A DNA stretch of 9,176 nucleotides, taken from NCBI GenBank assembly GCA_023423235.1, contig JAFAFY010000110.1:1-9176 (forward strand), in the 5' to 3' direction. A model generated the notes under the pieces. The model was not told the origin of the DNA, did not search any database, and saw only the letters and a list, made by a program, of their open reading frames with translations. The number at the start of each line of letters is the position of its first letter. Within the stretch, counting starts at the first letter, position 1. The translations under genes and the position numbers were made by a program. The DNA comes from Pseudomonadota bacterium (GTDB lineage Bacteria > Pseudomonadota > Gammaproteobacteria > Xanthomonadales > Xanthomonadaceae). Shown one piece after another: positions 1 through 8,792 of the stretch.

Positions 1-540
1 GGAGGGGGTAGCACCGTGTTGCTGAAGGTTCGTGCTAATCAGGTGCCGGTTTGCCGTTGGCTGATGACCGACGGGCGCACAATCGCTGCCGGCGTTTGCC
101 CCGCAAGCGGATGCCTGTCGAATCGAAAGGGCTTTTCCCGTCCTCATTGGCACCAGCATCCCGGCAACCCGATATCGCCCCCGCTCCTGCATGCAATAGC
201 AGGTTGGCGTGAGGGAAGCGCCCCATCCGCCCTTCGGGCGCCTCGCCGCATCGTGGGAACGGAACCGAGAGACGCTGCCAATCGGGTGTCCCCTGGATTG
301 CGGTTGTCGATGCCCGAACGATGCGGCACTGATGGCTGCTTACAGGCACCGTTCCCGCGACGCGGGATCTGCCGGATTCAGCTTCGGACCTCCAGCGCCC
401 GGGTCCCAAGGCGGCGCGAGCTTGGCGTCGTGGCCGACGGCGCATTGTCGATGCCGTTGTCCGTCTCGCGTGGCAGCTTTGTCACGACACGCGCGGATGC
501 GTGGCGTGATTGCTGCCGCATCGCCTGGCCGCGAAAGAAC
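1..540. other. Stretch without a supported gene
   Basis: I see no convincing gene, tRNA, rRNA or known riboswitch here. A plus-strand frame stays open from about 16 into the gene at 601. Its conceptual protein has no domain, signal or hydrophobic pattern, and it uses codons avoided by the neighbours (ATA, AGA, CGA, many T or A third bases). GC is about 58-63% in the 60-base rows I counted (1-60, 121-180, 541-600), against 80% in a coding row at 7561-7620. Small dyads are present: TAGCAC (9-14) with GTGCTA (32-37), CCTGC (186-190) with GCAGG (199-203), CGCCC (228-232) with GGGCG (236-240), and a REP-like palindrome at 353-367. None has a T tract. An unrecognised small RNA or decayed sequence remains possible. 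Confidence 0.55.
353..367. repeat. REP-like palindrome, solitary
   Basis: TCCCGC (353-358) pairs with GCGGGA (362-367) around a GAC loop. The core resembles the palindromes at 3200-3217, 8801-8815 and 8881-8900 in this window. It stands alone, without an inverted partner nearby, so it may be a decayed copy or a chance GC palindrome. Confidence 0.4.
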
Positions 541-569
541 TTGTGGTGCGGCGGGGGGCTGCATACACT
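541..569 (+). promoter_or_regulatory. Putative sigma-70 promoter of the secreted protein gene
   Basis: TTGTGG (541-546) and TACACT (564-569) are separated by exactly 17 bases. The first three -35 bases match TTGACA. The -10 has the TA....T pattern, with C at the third and fifth positions. Transcription would begin near 576, giving a leader of about 25 nt before the ATG at 601. This spacing supports the short gene start over any start further upstream. Called by eye only. Confidence 0.5.
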
Positions 570-600
570 CGTGCGCACTCTGGAATGGCGGAACGTAAGC

Positions 601-1089
601 ATGCGCACGATGGCAACACTCTTGATCCTGCTGGCCCTGCCGGTTGCCGGCCAGGCCGCGGATTGCGCCAGTCTCGGCGCGCGCACCGCGACGCCGTTGC
701 AGCCCACCGTGCTGGCGCCGCTCTCGCCCGAGCTGTCCGCGCCGAGCTATCGCCTGGGCACCAGCGCAGTGCTGTCGCGTGCCTACGACGAGGCGCAGGC
801 GGTCGACCAGGTGCTGTTGCGCCTGCAGATCGAGAAATGCCAGAACGTCGCCGTCGCGACCCCGGCGCCGGGCGCTGTCAGCCCGAACGATCCGGCCGCC
901 TACGTCAAGCAGACCGAATTCGACAACACGCCCTATCGTTTCAACATGACCCAGGGCGGCAAGCGCATGACGGCGGACGACTTCGATGCCTGGCTGCAGG
1001 CCAATGGCTACAGCGTCGGTCGTCGCGTCGACCCCAATGCGCCCGCTCCCGAGGCTGCGGCCCCGGCGGAAGCGCCGCCGACCGAATGA
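601..1089 (+). CDS. Small secreted protein of unknown function
   Basis: This 162-residue protein begins with a classic Sec signal peptide: basic MRTM, hydrophobic core LLILLALPV, and an AGQA|AD cleavage site after about residue 19. The mature part is mostly polar and has two cysteines, C22 and C80, which could form a disulfide outside the cytoplasm. Residues about 55-80 look helical. The best ordered segment is near the C terminus, YRFNMTQGGKRMTADDFDAW (112-131), followed by a Pro/Ala/Glu-rich tail (144-162). I recall similar M-T/S-A-x-E/D-F-D-A-W tails on other xanthomonad secreted proteins but cannot verify this. The ATG at 601 is chosen for the signal peptide, a weak GGAA ribosome site at 590-593 and the promoter at 541-569; ATG 610 is an alternative. 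A terminator-like hairpin follows, so it is probably a single-gene unit. Function unknown; likely periplasmic. Confidence 0.75.
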   Translation: MRTMATLLILLALPVAGQAADCASLGARTATPLQPTVLAPLSPELSAPSYRLGTSAVLSRAYDEAQAVDQVLLRLQIEKCQNVAVATPAPGAVSPNDPAAYVKQTEFDNTPYRFNMTQGGKRMTADDFDAWLQANGYSVGRRVDPNAPAPEAAAPAEAPPTE

Positions 1090-1121
1090 CCGCCGCGCGG
1101 CCCCTGCAGGCTGCAGCACCG

Positions 1122-1149
1122 ACGGCCCGCTTGTGCGGGCCGTTTGCTT
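1122..1149 (+). terminator. Rho-independent terminator-like hairpin
   Basis: ACGGCCCGC (1122-1130) pairs perfectly with GCGGGCCGT (1135-1143) across a TTGT loop, giving a 9-bp GC-rich stem. It is followed by TTGCTTG, a short, impure T run. It starts 33 bases after the stop of the secreted protein, so it most likely ends that transcript. It also ends only 13 bases before the pseudouridine synthase start. If that gene is reached by read-through, the stem would lie at the edge of its ribosome binding site. Confidence 0.65.
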
Positions 1150-1156
1150 GTGGGCG

Positions 1157-1927
1157 ATGCCCCACGTGAGCACCGCGCGCCGCCCGCCGCGCTACGGCAT
1201 TGCGCGCGTGCTGTCCAAGCGCGGGCTGTGTTCGCGCAGCGAGGCCGAACGCTGGGTGCGCGAGGGCAGGGTGCGGATCGCGGGCGTGCGTATCGACGAT
1301 CCCGAATACCCGGTCGCTCTGGACGAGGCGCGCATCCGCATCGAGGGGAAGGCGGCCACGGGCGCGGCGCATCGCTACCTGATGCTCAACAAGCCGCGCG
1401 GTCTGGTGACCTCGGCACGTGACGAGCAGGGCCGCGACACCGTCTACCGCTGCCTGGACGCGGCCGATGTCGGCTGGGTCGCGCCGGTCGGGCGGCTGGA
1501 CAAGGCCAGCGAGGGCTTGCTGCTGTTCACCAGCGACCCGGCCTGGGCGGCGCGTATCGCCGATCCCGCGCAGGGGCCGTCGAAGACCTATCACGTGCAG
1601 GTGGACACGCTGCCGGACGACGGCGTGCTCGCGGCGCTGCATGCCGGCATCGACGCGGAAGGCGAGTGGTTGCAGGTCGCCGCCGCGCGCGTGCTGCGCA
1701 GCGGCGGGCGCAATGCGTGGCTGGAGATCGTGCTCGACGAGGGCCGCAACCGGCAGATCCGGCGCCTGCTGGCAGCGTTCGATATCGGCGTGCTGCGGCT
1801 GGTGCGCGTGGCGATCGGCCGGCTTGCGCTGGGCGAGCTGGCCAAGGGCGCCTGGCGCGAGCTCTCTGCGGAGGAGATCAGCCGGCTGGCGCCGCCTTCG
1901 GCGACGGCGCCGGCGCCGCCTGCCTAG
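1157..1927 (+). CDS. S4-domain rRNA pseudouridine synthase (RsuA/RluB/RluE/RluF family)
   Basis: This 256-residue enzyme should isomerise a specific uridine in rRNA to pseudouridine in the cytoplasm. An N-terminal S4 RNA-binding domain covers about residues 14-62 (YGIARVLSKRGLCSRSEAER, then GRVRIAGVRI). The catalytic domain begins near YLMLNKPRGLVTS (75-87). It holds the catalytic aspartate D115 in VGRLDKASEGLLLFT (111-125), KTYHV (143-147), and the C-terminal family motif DEGRNRQIRRLL (194-205). Length fits the family. The tail after 245 is Pro/Ala-rich and probably disordered. The target base cannot be assigned: E. coli RluE resembles the catalytic core but lacks S4, while RluB and RluF carry S4. 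The start at 1157 sits just before the S4 domain; GTG 1166 and TTG 1148 are in-frame alternatives and no ribosome site is strong. It converges on kbl with a 60-bp gap. Confidence 0.9.
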   Translation: MPHVSTARRPPRYGIARVLSKRGLCSRSEAERWVREGRVRIAGVRIDDPEYPVALDEARIRIEGKAATGAAHRYLMLNKPRGLVTSARDEQGRDTVYRCLDAADVGWVAPVGRLDKASEGLLLFTSDPAWAARIADPAQGPSKTYHVQVDTLPDDGVLAALHAGIDAEGEWLQVAAARVLRSGGRNAWLEIVLDEGRNRQIRRLLAAFDIGVLRLVRVAIGRLALGELAKGAWRELSAEEISRLAPPSATAPAPPA

Positions 1928-1987
1928 CGCCGCGCCTGTGTGGCCGGCCGCGTATCCGATGCCGGCTTCGGCAACGCAGGCGTCCGG
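1928..1987. other. Convergent intergenic gap
   Basis: The gap between the pseudouridine synthase and kbl stops contains one small hairpin, TGCCG (1960-1964) with CGGCA (1969-1973), loop GCTT. It has no T tract on either strand. I see no convincing bidirectional terminator. Confidence 0.4.
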
Positions 1988-3181
1988 TTACTGCTTCAGC
2001 ACGCCCAGCTCGCGGCCGATGCGTGTGAAGGCGTCGATCGCGTGGTCCAGGTGCGCGCGCGTATGCGCCGCGCTGATCTGGGTGCGGATGCGCGCCTGGT
2101 CCTTGGGCACGACCGGGAAGAAGAAGCCGATCGCGTAGATGCCCTCCTCCAGCAAGCGCTCGGCGAAACGCTGGGCCAGCTTGGCGTCGTAGAGCATCAC
2201 CGGGCTGATCGGGTGCACGCCCGGGCGCACATCGAAACCGGCGGCGGTCATCCGCTCGCGGAAGTAGGCGGTGTTGCCCGCCAGGCGTTCGCGCAGTTCG
2301 CCGGCGGCATCGAGCATCTCGAAGGCCTTGATGCCGGCCGCGACCACGTGCGGCGGCAGCGAGTTGGAGAACAGGTACGGGCGCGAGCGCTGGCGCAGCA
2401 GTTCGATGACTTCGCGCCTGGCCGTGGTGAAGCCGCCCAGCGCGCCGCCCATCGCCTTGCCCAGGGTGCCGGTGATGATGTCGATCTTCTCCAGCACGCC
2501 TTTCACTTCGGCCGAGCCGCGGCCGGTGGCGCCGAGAAAGCCGGTGGCATGGCATTCGTCGATATGCACCAGCGCGTCGTACTTCGCCGCCAACGCGGTG
2601 ATGTCGTCGAGCGGGGCGATGAAGCCGTCCATCGAGAACACGCCGTCGGTGGTGATCAGGATGGTGCCGGCGCCGTCGGCGCGCGCCTGCTTGAGCTGCG
2701 CTTCCAGGTCGGCCATGTCGCAGTTGGCGTAGCGGTAGCGTCGGGCCTTGCACAGGCGCACGCCGTCGATGATCGAGGCATGGTTGAGCGCGTCGCTGAT
2801 GATCGCGTCGTTCTCGCCCAGCAGCGGCTCGAACAGGCCGCCATTGGCATCGAAGCAGGCGGCATAGAGGATCGTGTCCTGCTTGCCGAAGAACGCGGAG
2901 ATGGTCTGCTCGAGCTGCTTGTGCAAGTCCTGGGTGCCGCAGATGAACCGCACCGAGGCCATGCCGAAGCCGTGGGTATCGAGCGCAGCCTTGGCTGCGG
3001 CGATGATGTCGGGATGGTCGACCAGGCCCAGGTAGTTGTTGGCGCAGAAGTTCAGCACCGTGCGCCCGTCTTCCAGCGTGATCTCGGCCGACTGCGGGCT
3101 GGTGATGATGCGCTCGGACTTGAACAGCCCGGCGTCGCGGATCTCGTCGAGGGTGGTGGCGTAGCGCTCGGTCAGGGACAT
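1988..3181 (-). CDS. kbl: 2-amino-3-ketobutyrate CoA ligase (glycine C-acetyltransferase)
   Basis: Kbl is a PLP-dependent enzyme of the alpha-oxoamine synthase family. It cleaves 2-amino-3-oxobutyrate with CoA to glycine and acetyl-CoA, the second step of threonine breakdown after Tdh. The 397-residue protein is collinear with the E. coli enzyme (398). Visible active-site residues are H134 (ALNHASIIDG, stacks on PLP), S183 (DGVFSMDG), D208 and H211 (HIDECHATG), and the PLP Schiff-base lysine K242 (ITGTLGKAMGG). These sit two positions below the E. coli residues as I recall them. The start MSLTERYA matches the family's usual beginning; a purine-rich AGCGAGAAA lies just upstream and is only a modest ribosome site. 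It is downstream of tdh on the same strand, separated by 129 bases holding a REP-like element, and is probably co-transcribed from the tdh promoter. No internal anomaly seen. Confidence 0.97.
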   Translation of the reverse strand: MSLTERYATTLDEIRDAGLFKSERIITSPQSAEITLEDGRTVLNFCANNYLGLVDHPDIIAAAKAALDTHGFGMASVRFICGTQDLHKQLEQTISAFFGKQDTILYAACFDANGGLFEPLLGENDAIISDALNHASIIDGVRLCKARRYRYANCDMADLEAQLKQARADGAGTILITTDGVFSMDGFIAPLDDITALAAKYDALVHIDECHATGFLGATGRGSAEVKGVLEKIDIITGTLGKAMGGALGGFTTARREVIELLRQRSRPYLFSNSLPPHVVAAGIKAFEMLDAAGELRERLAGNTAYFRERMTAAGFDVRPGVHPISPVMLYDAKLAQRFAERLLEEGIYAIGFFFPVVPKDQARIRTQISAAHTRAHLDHAIDAFTRIGRELGVLKQ

Positions 3182-3194
3182 CTTGTTTCTCGCT

Positions 3195-3255
3195 CGTCAC
3201 TCCCGTGCAGGCGGGAGCCCGGTGTCTTCCGGGGAAACATCAAAGGTGCTGGATC
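3195..3255. repeat. REP/REPIN-like element between tdh and kbl, partly decayed
   Basis: CTCCCG (3200-3205) pairs with CGGGAG (3212-3217). The flanking bases CGTCA and the palindrome resemble the xanthomonad-type repeat CGTCATTCCCGCG...CGCGGGAAT. After it comes CCCGGTGTCTT (3218-3228), and later AAAGGTGCTGGATC (3242-3255). The reverse complement of the latter resembles the former, which suggests an inverted partner whose outer palindrome has been lost. It lies in the 129-bp tdh-kbl gap and would form a hairpin in the tdh-kbl transcript. Confidence 0.5.
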
Positions 3256-3310
3256 AGCAGAACTTCGGGCTGTTGCAGGGCGCCTCCTGCCATTGCGGGA
3301 CTGGCGGCAA

Positions 3311-4345
3311 TCAGTTCCAGCTCAGCACCACCTTGCCCGACTTGCCCGATTCCATCAGGTCGAATCCGGCCTGGAAATCGTCGATCGGCAACTGGTGGCT
3401 GAGTACCTTGCCCAGCGGGAAGCCCGAGAGCACCAGCTGGGTCATCTTGTACCAGGTCTCGTACATCTTGCGGCCGTAGATGCCCTGCACGGTGAGGCCC
3501 TTGAAGATGATGCGGTCCCAGTCGATGCCCGCGCCCTTGGGCAGCAGGCCGAGCAGGGCGACCTTGCCGCCGTGGTACATGCAATCGAGCATGTCGTTGA
3601 AGGCGCGCGGGTTGCCGCTCATCTCCAGGCCCACGTCGAAGCCTTCCATGTGCAGGTCGGCCATCACGTCCTTGAGCGAGGTGTTGCTGACGTTGACCAC
3701 GCGGGTCGCACCCATGTCGGCGGCCAGCTTGAGGCGGTAGTCGTTGACGTCGGTCACCACCACGTTGCGTGCGCCGATGTGCTTGCAGATGCCGGCCGCC
3801 ATCACCCCGATGGGGCCGGCGCCGGTGATCAGCACGTCCTCGCCGACGACGTCGAACTCCAGCGCGCAGTGCGCGGCGTTGCCGTAAGGGTCGAAGAACG
3901 CGGCCAGCTCGGACGGAATCTGGTCGGGGATCGGCCACAGGTTGGTCGCCGGCATCACGATGTACTCGGCGAACGCACCGTCGCGGGTCACGCCGATGCC
4001 GACGGTGTTCGGGCACAGGTGCGGTTTGCCGGCGCGGCAGTTGCGGCAATGGCCGCAGACGATGTGGCCCTCGGCGGAGACGCGCTGGCCCACCGCGTAG
4101 CCAGTGACCGCCGAGCCCAGTTCGACGATGCGGCCGACGAATTCGTGGCCGATCACCAGGCCCGGCTTGATCGTGCGCTGGCTCCATTCATCCCACAGGT
4201 AGATGTGCAGGTCGGTGCCACAGATCGCGGTCTTCTCGAGCTTAATCAGCACGCCGTTGGGGCCGGGCGCGGGGATTGGCACCTGCTCCATCCAGATGCC
4301 CTTGGACGCTTCGCGCTTGACCAGCGCCTTCATCGTGGATGCCAT
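3311..4345 (-). CDS. tdh: L-threonine 3-dehydrogenase
   Basis: Tdh is a zinc-dependent medium-chain dehydrogenase that oxidises L-threonine with NAD+ to 2-amino-3-oxobutyrate, which Kbl then splits. The 344-residue protein matches the E. coli enzyme (341). The catalytic zinc site is C42 (AICGTDLHIY) with H67 and E68 (IGHEF). The structural zinc site is C97, C100, C103 and C111 (CGHCRNC...C). The Rossmann NAD loop is GAGPIG (175-180). The C terminus, SGKSGKVVLSWN, is typical. ATG 4345 has a CCGGGG ribosome site and adds MAST to the family start; ATG 4333 (MKALVK) matches E. coli better but has no good ribosome site. It is the first gene of a tdh-kbl unit. E. coli has the reverse order, kbl-tdh. 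The promoter lies at 4381-4386. Confidence 0.97.
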   Translation of the reverse strand: MASTMKALVKREASKGIWMEQVPIPAPGPNGVLIKLEKTAICGTDLHIYLWDEWSQRTIKPGLVIGHEFVGRIVELGSAVTGYAVGQRVSAEGHIVCGHCRNCRAGKPHLCPNTVGIGVTRDGAFAEYIVMPATNLWPIPDQIPSELAAFFDPYGNAAHCALEFDVVGEDVLITGAGPIGVMAAGICKHIGARNVVVTDVNDYRLKLAADMGATRVVNVSNTSLKDVMADLHMEGFDVGLEMSGNPRAFNDMLDCMYHGGKVALLGLLPKGAGIDWDRIIFKGLTVQGIYGRKMYETWYKMTQLVLSGFPLGKVLSHQLPIDDFQAGFDLMESGKSGKVVLSWN

Positions 4346-4380
4346 TGTTCGTGCCCCGGATTGCGCGGATTCAGCCGCCC

Positions 4381-4386
4381 ATTATA
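4381..4386 (-). promoter_or_regulatory. Consensus -10 box for the tdh-kbl unit
   Basis: The minus strand reads a perfect TATAAT here, in an otherwise GC-rich intergenic region. It lies 35 bases before the tdh ATG at 4345, giving a leader of roughly 30 nt. No good TTGACA match is present at the expected distance (4404-4409 reads CACGGC), so an activator or a -35-independent mode is possible. Confidence 0.55.
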
Positions 4387-4450
4387 CGGGGCGGCCCTCT
4401 GGCGCCGTGCTGCGCTGCAGTGGCCGCACGCAGTGCCGGACAGCCCCGGT

Positions 4451-4480
4451 TTGGCCGCATCGCGATGCAGTGGCTAGACT
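4451..4480 (+). promoter_or_regulatory. Putative promoter of the S46 peptidase gene
   Basis: TTGGCC (4451-4456) and TAGACT (4475-4480) are 18 bases apart. Transcription would start near 4488, about 30 nt before the ATG at 4519. The box sits in GGCTAGACT, close to GGCTTAGACT upstream of the phosphatase gene (6719-6728). Called by eye only. Confidence 0.45.
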
Positions 4481-4518
4481 TGGCGGCTTCCGATTCCGCA
4501 CTTCCTGCAGGTCCACCG

Positions 4519-6684
<2,166 letters not shown>

Positions 6685-6722
6685 ACGGCCGCGCCCCGCG
6701 CATCCGCCGTGGCCGCTTGGCT

Positions 6723-6728
6723 TAGACT
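6723..6728 (+). promoter_or_regulatory. Putative -10 box upstream of the phosphatase-folC pair
   Basis: TAGACT within TTGGCTTAGACTG lies 30 bases before the ATG at 6758. It repeats the -10 of the S46 gene (TAGACT at 4475-4480), including the preceding GGC. The expected -35 position (6700-6705, GCATCC) is poor, so the promoter call is tentative. Confidence 0.4.
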
Positions 6729-6757
6729 GTCGCGCCATCCCACAGGGAATCCGCGCG

Positions 6758-7402
6758 ATGAGAGTGTTGCTTGCCCGCCACGGCGAAACGCCGTGGAACG
6801 CCGAAGGCCGCTACCAGGGGCAGGAGGACATTCCGCTCTCGCCGGTGGGCGAACGCCAGGCCGCGCAGCTCGGCGCGCGGCTGGCCGAGGTGCGCATCGA
6901 CCGCGCGGTCAGCTCGCCGCTCTCGCGTGCCAACCACACCGCGCGCCTGGCGCTGGGGCCGGCGCGCGAATCGCTGCTGACCACCGATGCCGGCCTGGCC
7001 GAGATCGCCCACGGCACCTGGGAGGGGCTGCTGGCCAGCGAGATCGGGGCGCGCGATCCCGAGCGCCTGGCGGCGTGGCGCGACGCCCCCGACAGCGTGC
7101 AGATGCCCGGCGGCGAATCGTTGCAGCAGGTGTTCGACCGTGCCTGGCCTGCATTCACCGCTGCGCTCGATGGGTTGGGCGCAGGCGATACCGCACTGGT
7201 CGTCGCCCACGACGCGGTCAACCGGGTGCTCCTGTGTCGCCTGCTCGGCATCCCGTTCTCGAAGCTGTGGACCTTCCGCCAGGCGCCGACCACGCTGAAC
7301 CTGCTGGAAGGCCCCTCGGCCGGGCAGCTGGAGGTGGTGCGGCTCAACGACTGCGCGCACCACACTCCGTTCTTCGGCGAGGCGGTCCACCGCGCGCTAT
7401 GA
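6758..7402 (+). CDS. Histidine phosphatase (phosphoglycerate mutase-like, GpmB/CobC type)
   Basis: This 214-residue cytoplasmic protein of histidine phosphatase branch 1 transfers phosphate through a histidine. The nucleophile H8 sits in the RHGET motif (7-11). R57 in SSPLSRANHTA, E82 in LAEIAHGTWEGL (the likely proton donor) and H151 in VVAHDAVNR complete the expected active site. Substrate cannot be told from these motifs: cofactor-independent-looking phosphatases of this size include alpha-ribazole phosphatase (CobC), GpmB-like and broad-specificity enzymes. Its last bases overlap the folC start (ATGA, 7399-7402), so the two are translationally coupled, which hints at a phosphate-removal step linked to folate. 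That link is inference. An AGGGA ribosome site (6744-6748) precedes ATG 6758; no cobalamin genes are in view to favour CobC. Confidence 0.92.
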   Translation: MRVLLARHGETPWNAEGRYQGQEDIPLSPVGERQAAQLGARLAEVRIDRAVSSPLSRANHTARLALGPARESLLTTDAGLAEIAHGTWEGLLASEIGARDPERLAAWRDAPDSVQMPGGESLQQVFDRAWPAFTAALDGLGAGDTALVVAHDAVNRVLLCRLLGIPFSKLWTFRQAPTTLNLLEGPSAGQLEVVRLNDCAHHTPFFGEAVHRAL

Positions 7403-8760
7403 GCCGGGCGCGTTCGTTGGCCGAGTGGCTGGCCGTCATCGAGGCGCGGCATCCGGCCGGGATCGAACTGGGCCTGGAGCGCGTGGGCGCGGTCTACGCG
7501 CGCATGGCCTGCGGGCGTCCAGCCGCGCAGGTCATCACCGTCGCCGGCACCAACGGCAAGGGTTCGACGGTCGCCTTTGCCGAGGCGATCGCGCGCGCCG
7601 CGGGCTGGCGCGTGGGGGCCTACACCTCGCCGCACCTGCTGGCCTACAACGAGCGCGTGCGCATCGATGGCGTCGATGTGGGGGATGAGGCGCTGGTCGA
7701 GGCGTTCGAGGCGGTCGAGGCCGCGCGCGGCGACACGCCGCTGACCTATTTCGAGACCGGCACGCTGGCCGCGCTGTGGCTGTTCGCGCGCGCGCGCCTG
7801 GACCTCGCGGTGCTGGAGGTCGGCCTGGGCGGGCGCCTGGATGCGGTCAACATCGTCGACCCGGATGTCGCGGTGATCACCACCGTCGACCTCGACCACC
7901 AGGACTGGCTGGGCGCGGACATCGAGGCGATCGGGCGGGAGAAGTCCGGTATCGCGCGTGCCTGGAAGCCGCTGGTGCTGGGCGATACCGACCCGCCGGC
8001 CAGCGTGCTGCGGCATGCGTATGCGATCGGCGCGGTGGCGATCCGCGGTGGCAGCGATTATCTGGTGTCGATTGGCCGGGGTTCTGCGGGACAGGGTGCA
8101 GCGGGCGAGGTTGCAGTGGACGACGCTGCCGCGGGCGACGCCCGCTACTGGACCTGGCGCGAGGTGGGTTACGAAATCGCGCTGCCGATGCCCACGCTGG
8201 CCGCGCCGGTGCAGTTGCGCAATGCCGCGGCGGCGGTCGCGGCGATGCGCGCGCTGCCACGCGTGGTGCCCGATGCGGCGCTGGTGGCGGGCATCGGCAG
8301 TGCCTCGCTGGCGGCGCGCCTGCAGCGCTTCGAGTGCGATGGCGTGGAGATCCTGGTCGATGTGGCACACAACCCGCAGGCTGCGCGCGCGCTGGCCGAG
8401 TGGTTGCGCGCCGCGCCGGCGGCCGGGCGGGTGCTGGCGGTCTATGCCGCACTCGGCGACAAGGACGTGGCCGGCGTGGTCGAAGCCCTGGCGCCGCAGG
8501 TCGCGCAGTGGTGGCTGGCCGGGCTGGTGGATGCGGGTGCGCGCGGGCAGGACGTGGAGGCGCTGGCGACGCGACTGGCCGACGGTTCCGCGGCAGCGGC
8601 AGACGTCGCGGCCGCGGCCGGGCGACATGCCGATGTCGCCGCGGCACTGGTGGCGGCGCGTGGCGCAGCGCAGCCCGGCGACCGCATCCTGGTGTTCGGC
8701 TCGTTCCATGCCGCGGCGACGGCGCTGGCACTGTTGCAGGATGGCCCGCAGACGGCCTGA
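7399..8760 (+). CDS. folC: Dihydrofolate synthase / folylpolyglutamate synthase
   Basis: FolC uses ATP to add glutamate to dihydropteroate, making dihydrofolate, and then extends the polyglutamate tail of folates. The 453-residue protein is a Mur-ligase-type enzyme. It has an ATP P-loop GTNGKGST (50-57), the folate-loop motif YTSPHLLAYNERVRI (75-89), Mg-binding candidates E140 (VLEVGLGGRLDAVN) and H167 (TTVDLDHQDWLG), a probable carbamylated lysine K182 (GREKSGI), and the C-terminal domain motif DVAHNP (321-326) and FGSFH (433-437). E. coli FolC has 422 residues. Much of the excess is a Gly/Ala/Asp-rich stretch around 226-248, between GSDYLVSI and YWTWREVG. The start is the ATG of an ATGA overlap with the phosphatase gene, implying coupled translation. 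Downstream gene order (DedD-like) is the conserved one. No clear T-tract terminator follows. Confidence 0.96.
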   Translation: MSRARSLAEWLAVIEARHPAGIELGLERVGAVYARMACGRPAAQVITVAGTNGKGSTVAFAEAIARAAGWRVGAYTSPHLLAYNERVRIDGVDVGDEALVEAFEAVEAARGDTPLTYFETGTLAALWLFARARLDLAVLEVGLGGRLDAVNIVDPDVAVITTVDLDHQDWLGADIEAIGREKSGIARAWKPLVLGDTDPPASVLRHAYAIGAVAIRGGSDYLVSIGRGSAGQGAAGEVAVDDAAAGDARYWTWREVGYEIALPMPTLAAPVQLRNAAAAVAAMRALPRVVPDAALVAGIGSASLAARLQRFECDGVEILVDVAHNPQAARALAEWLRAAPAAGRVLAVYAALGDKDVAGVVEALAPQVAQWWLAGLVDAGARGQDVEALATRLADGSAAAADVAAAAGRHADVAAALVAARGAAQPGDRILVFGSFHAAATALALLQDGPQTA

Positions 8761-8792
8761 GCGCGTCCGGCGTCAAGCAAAGGTCTGGACGG

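Noticed and set aside
20..330. Possible riboswitch or structured RNA (GGTGCC and several small dyads)
   Set aside because: I could not match the conserved cores of cobalamin, TPP, FMN, SAM or glycine riboswitches, nor of RNase P RNA or tmRNA.
16..600. Open frame continuous with the secreted protein, which would add 195 N-terminal residues
   Set aside because: The added protein has no recognisable features and atypical codons, a clean signal peptide starts at 601, and a promoter-like pair lies at 541-569 inside it.
1878..3200. 440-codon minus-strand frame overlapping kbl in another phase
   Set aside because: It is an Arg/Pro/His-rich out-of-frame shadow of kbl.
1940..4477. Long plus-strand open frame (845 codons) opposite kbl and tdh
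   Set aside because: It is antisense to two unmistakable enzymes. Long antisense frames are expected in high-GC genes, and its His/Ala/Gly/Val-rich protein has no domain.
6685..6757. Possible terminator after the S46 gene (ACGGC 6685-6689 with GCCGT 6706-6710)
   Set aside because: The stem is only 5 bp, the loop is 16 bases and no T tract follows.
6811..8709. Long minus-strand open frame (632 codons) opposite the phosphatase and folC
   Set aside because: It is a GC-rich antisense shadow. It crosses two genes with clear active-site motifs and has none of its own.
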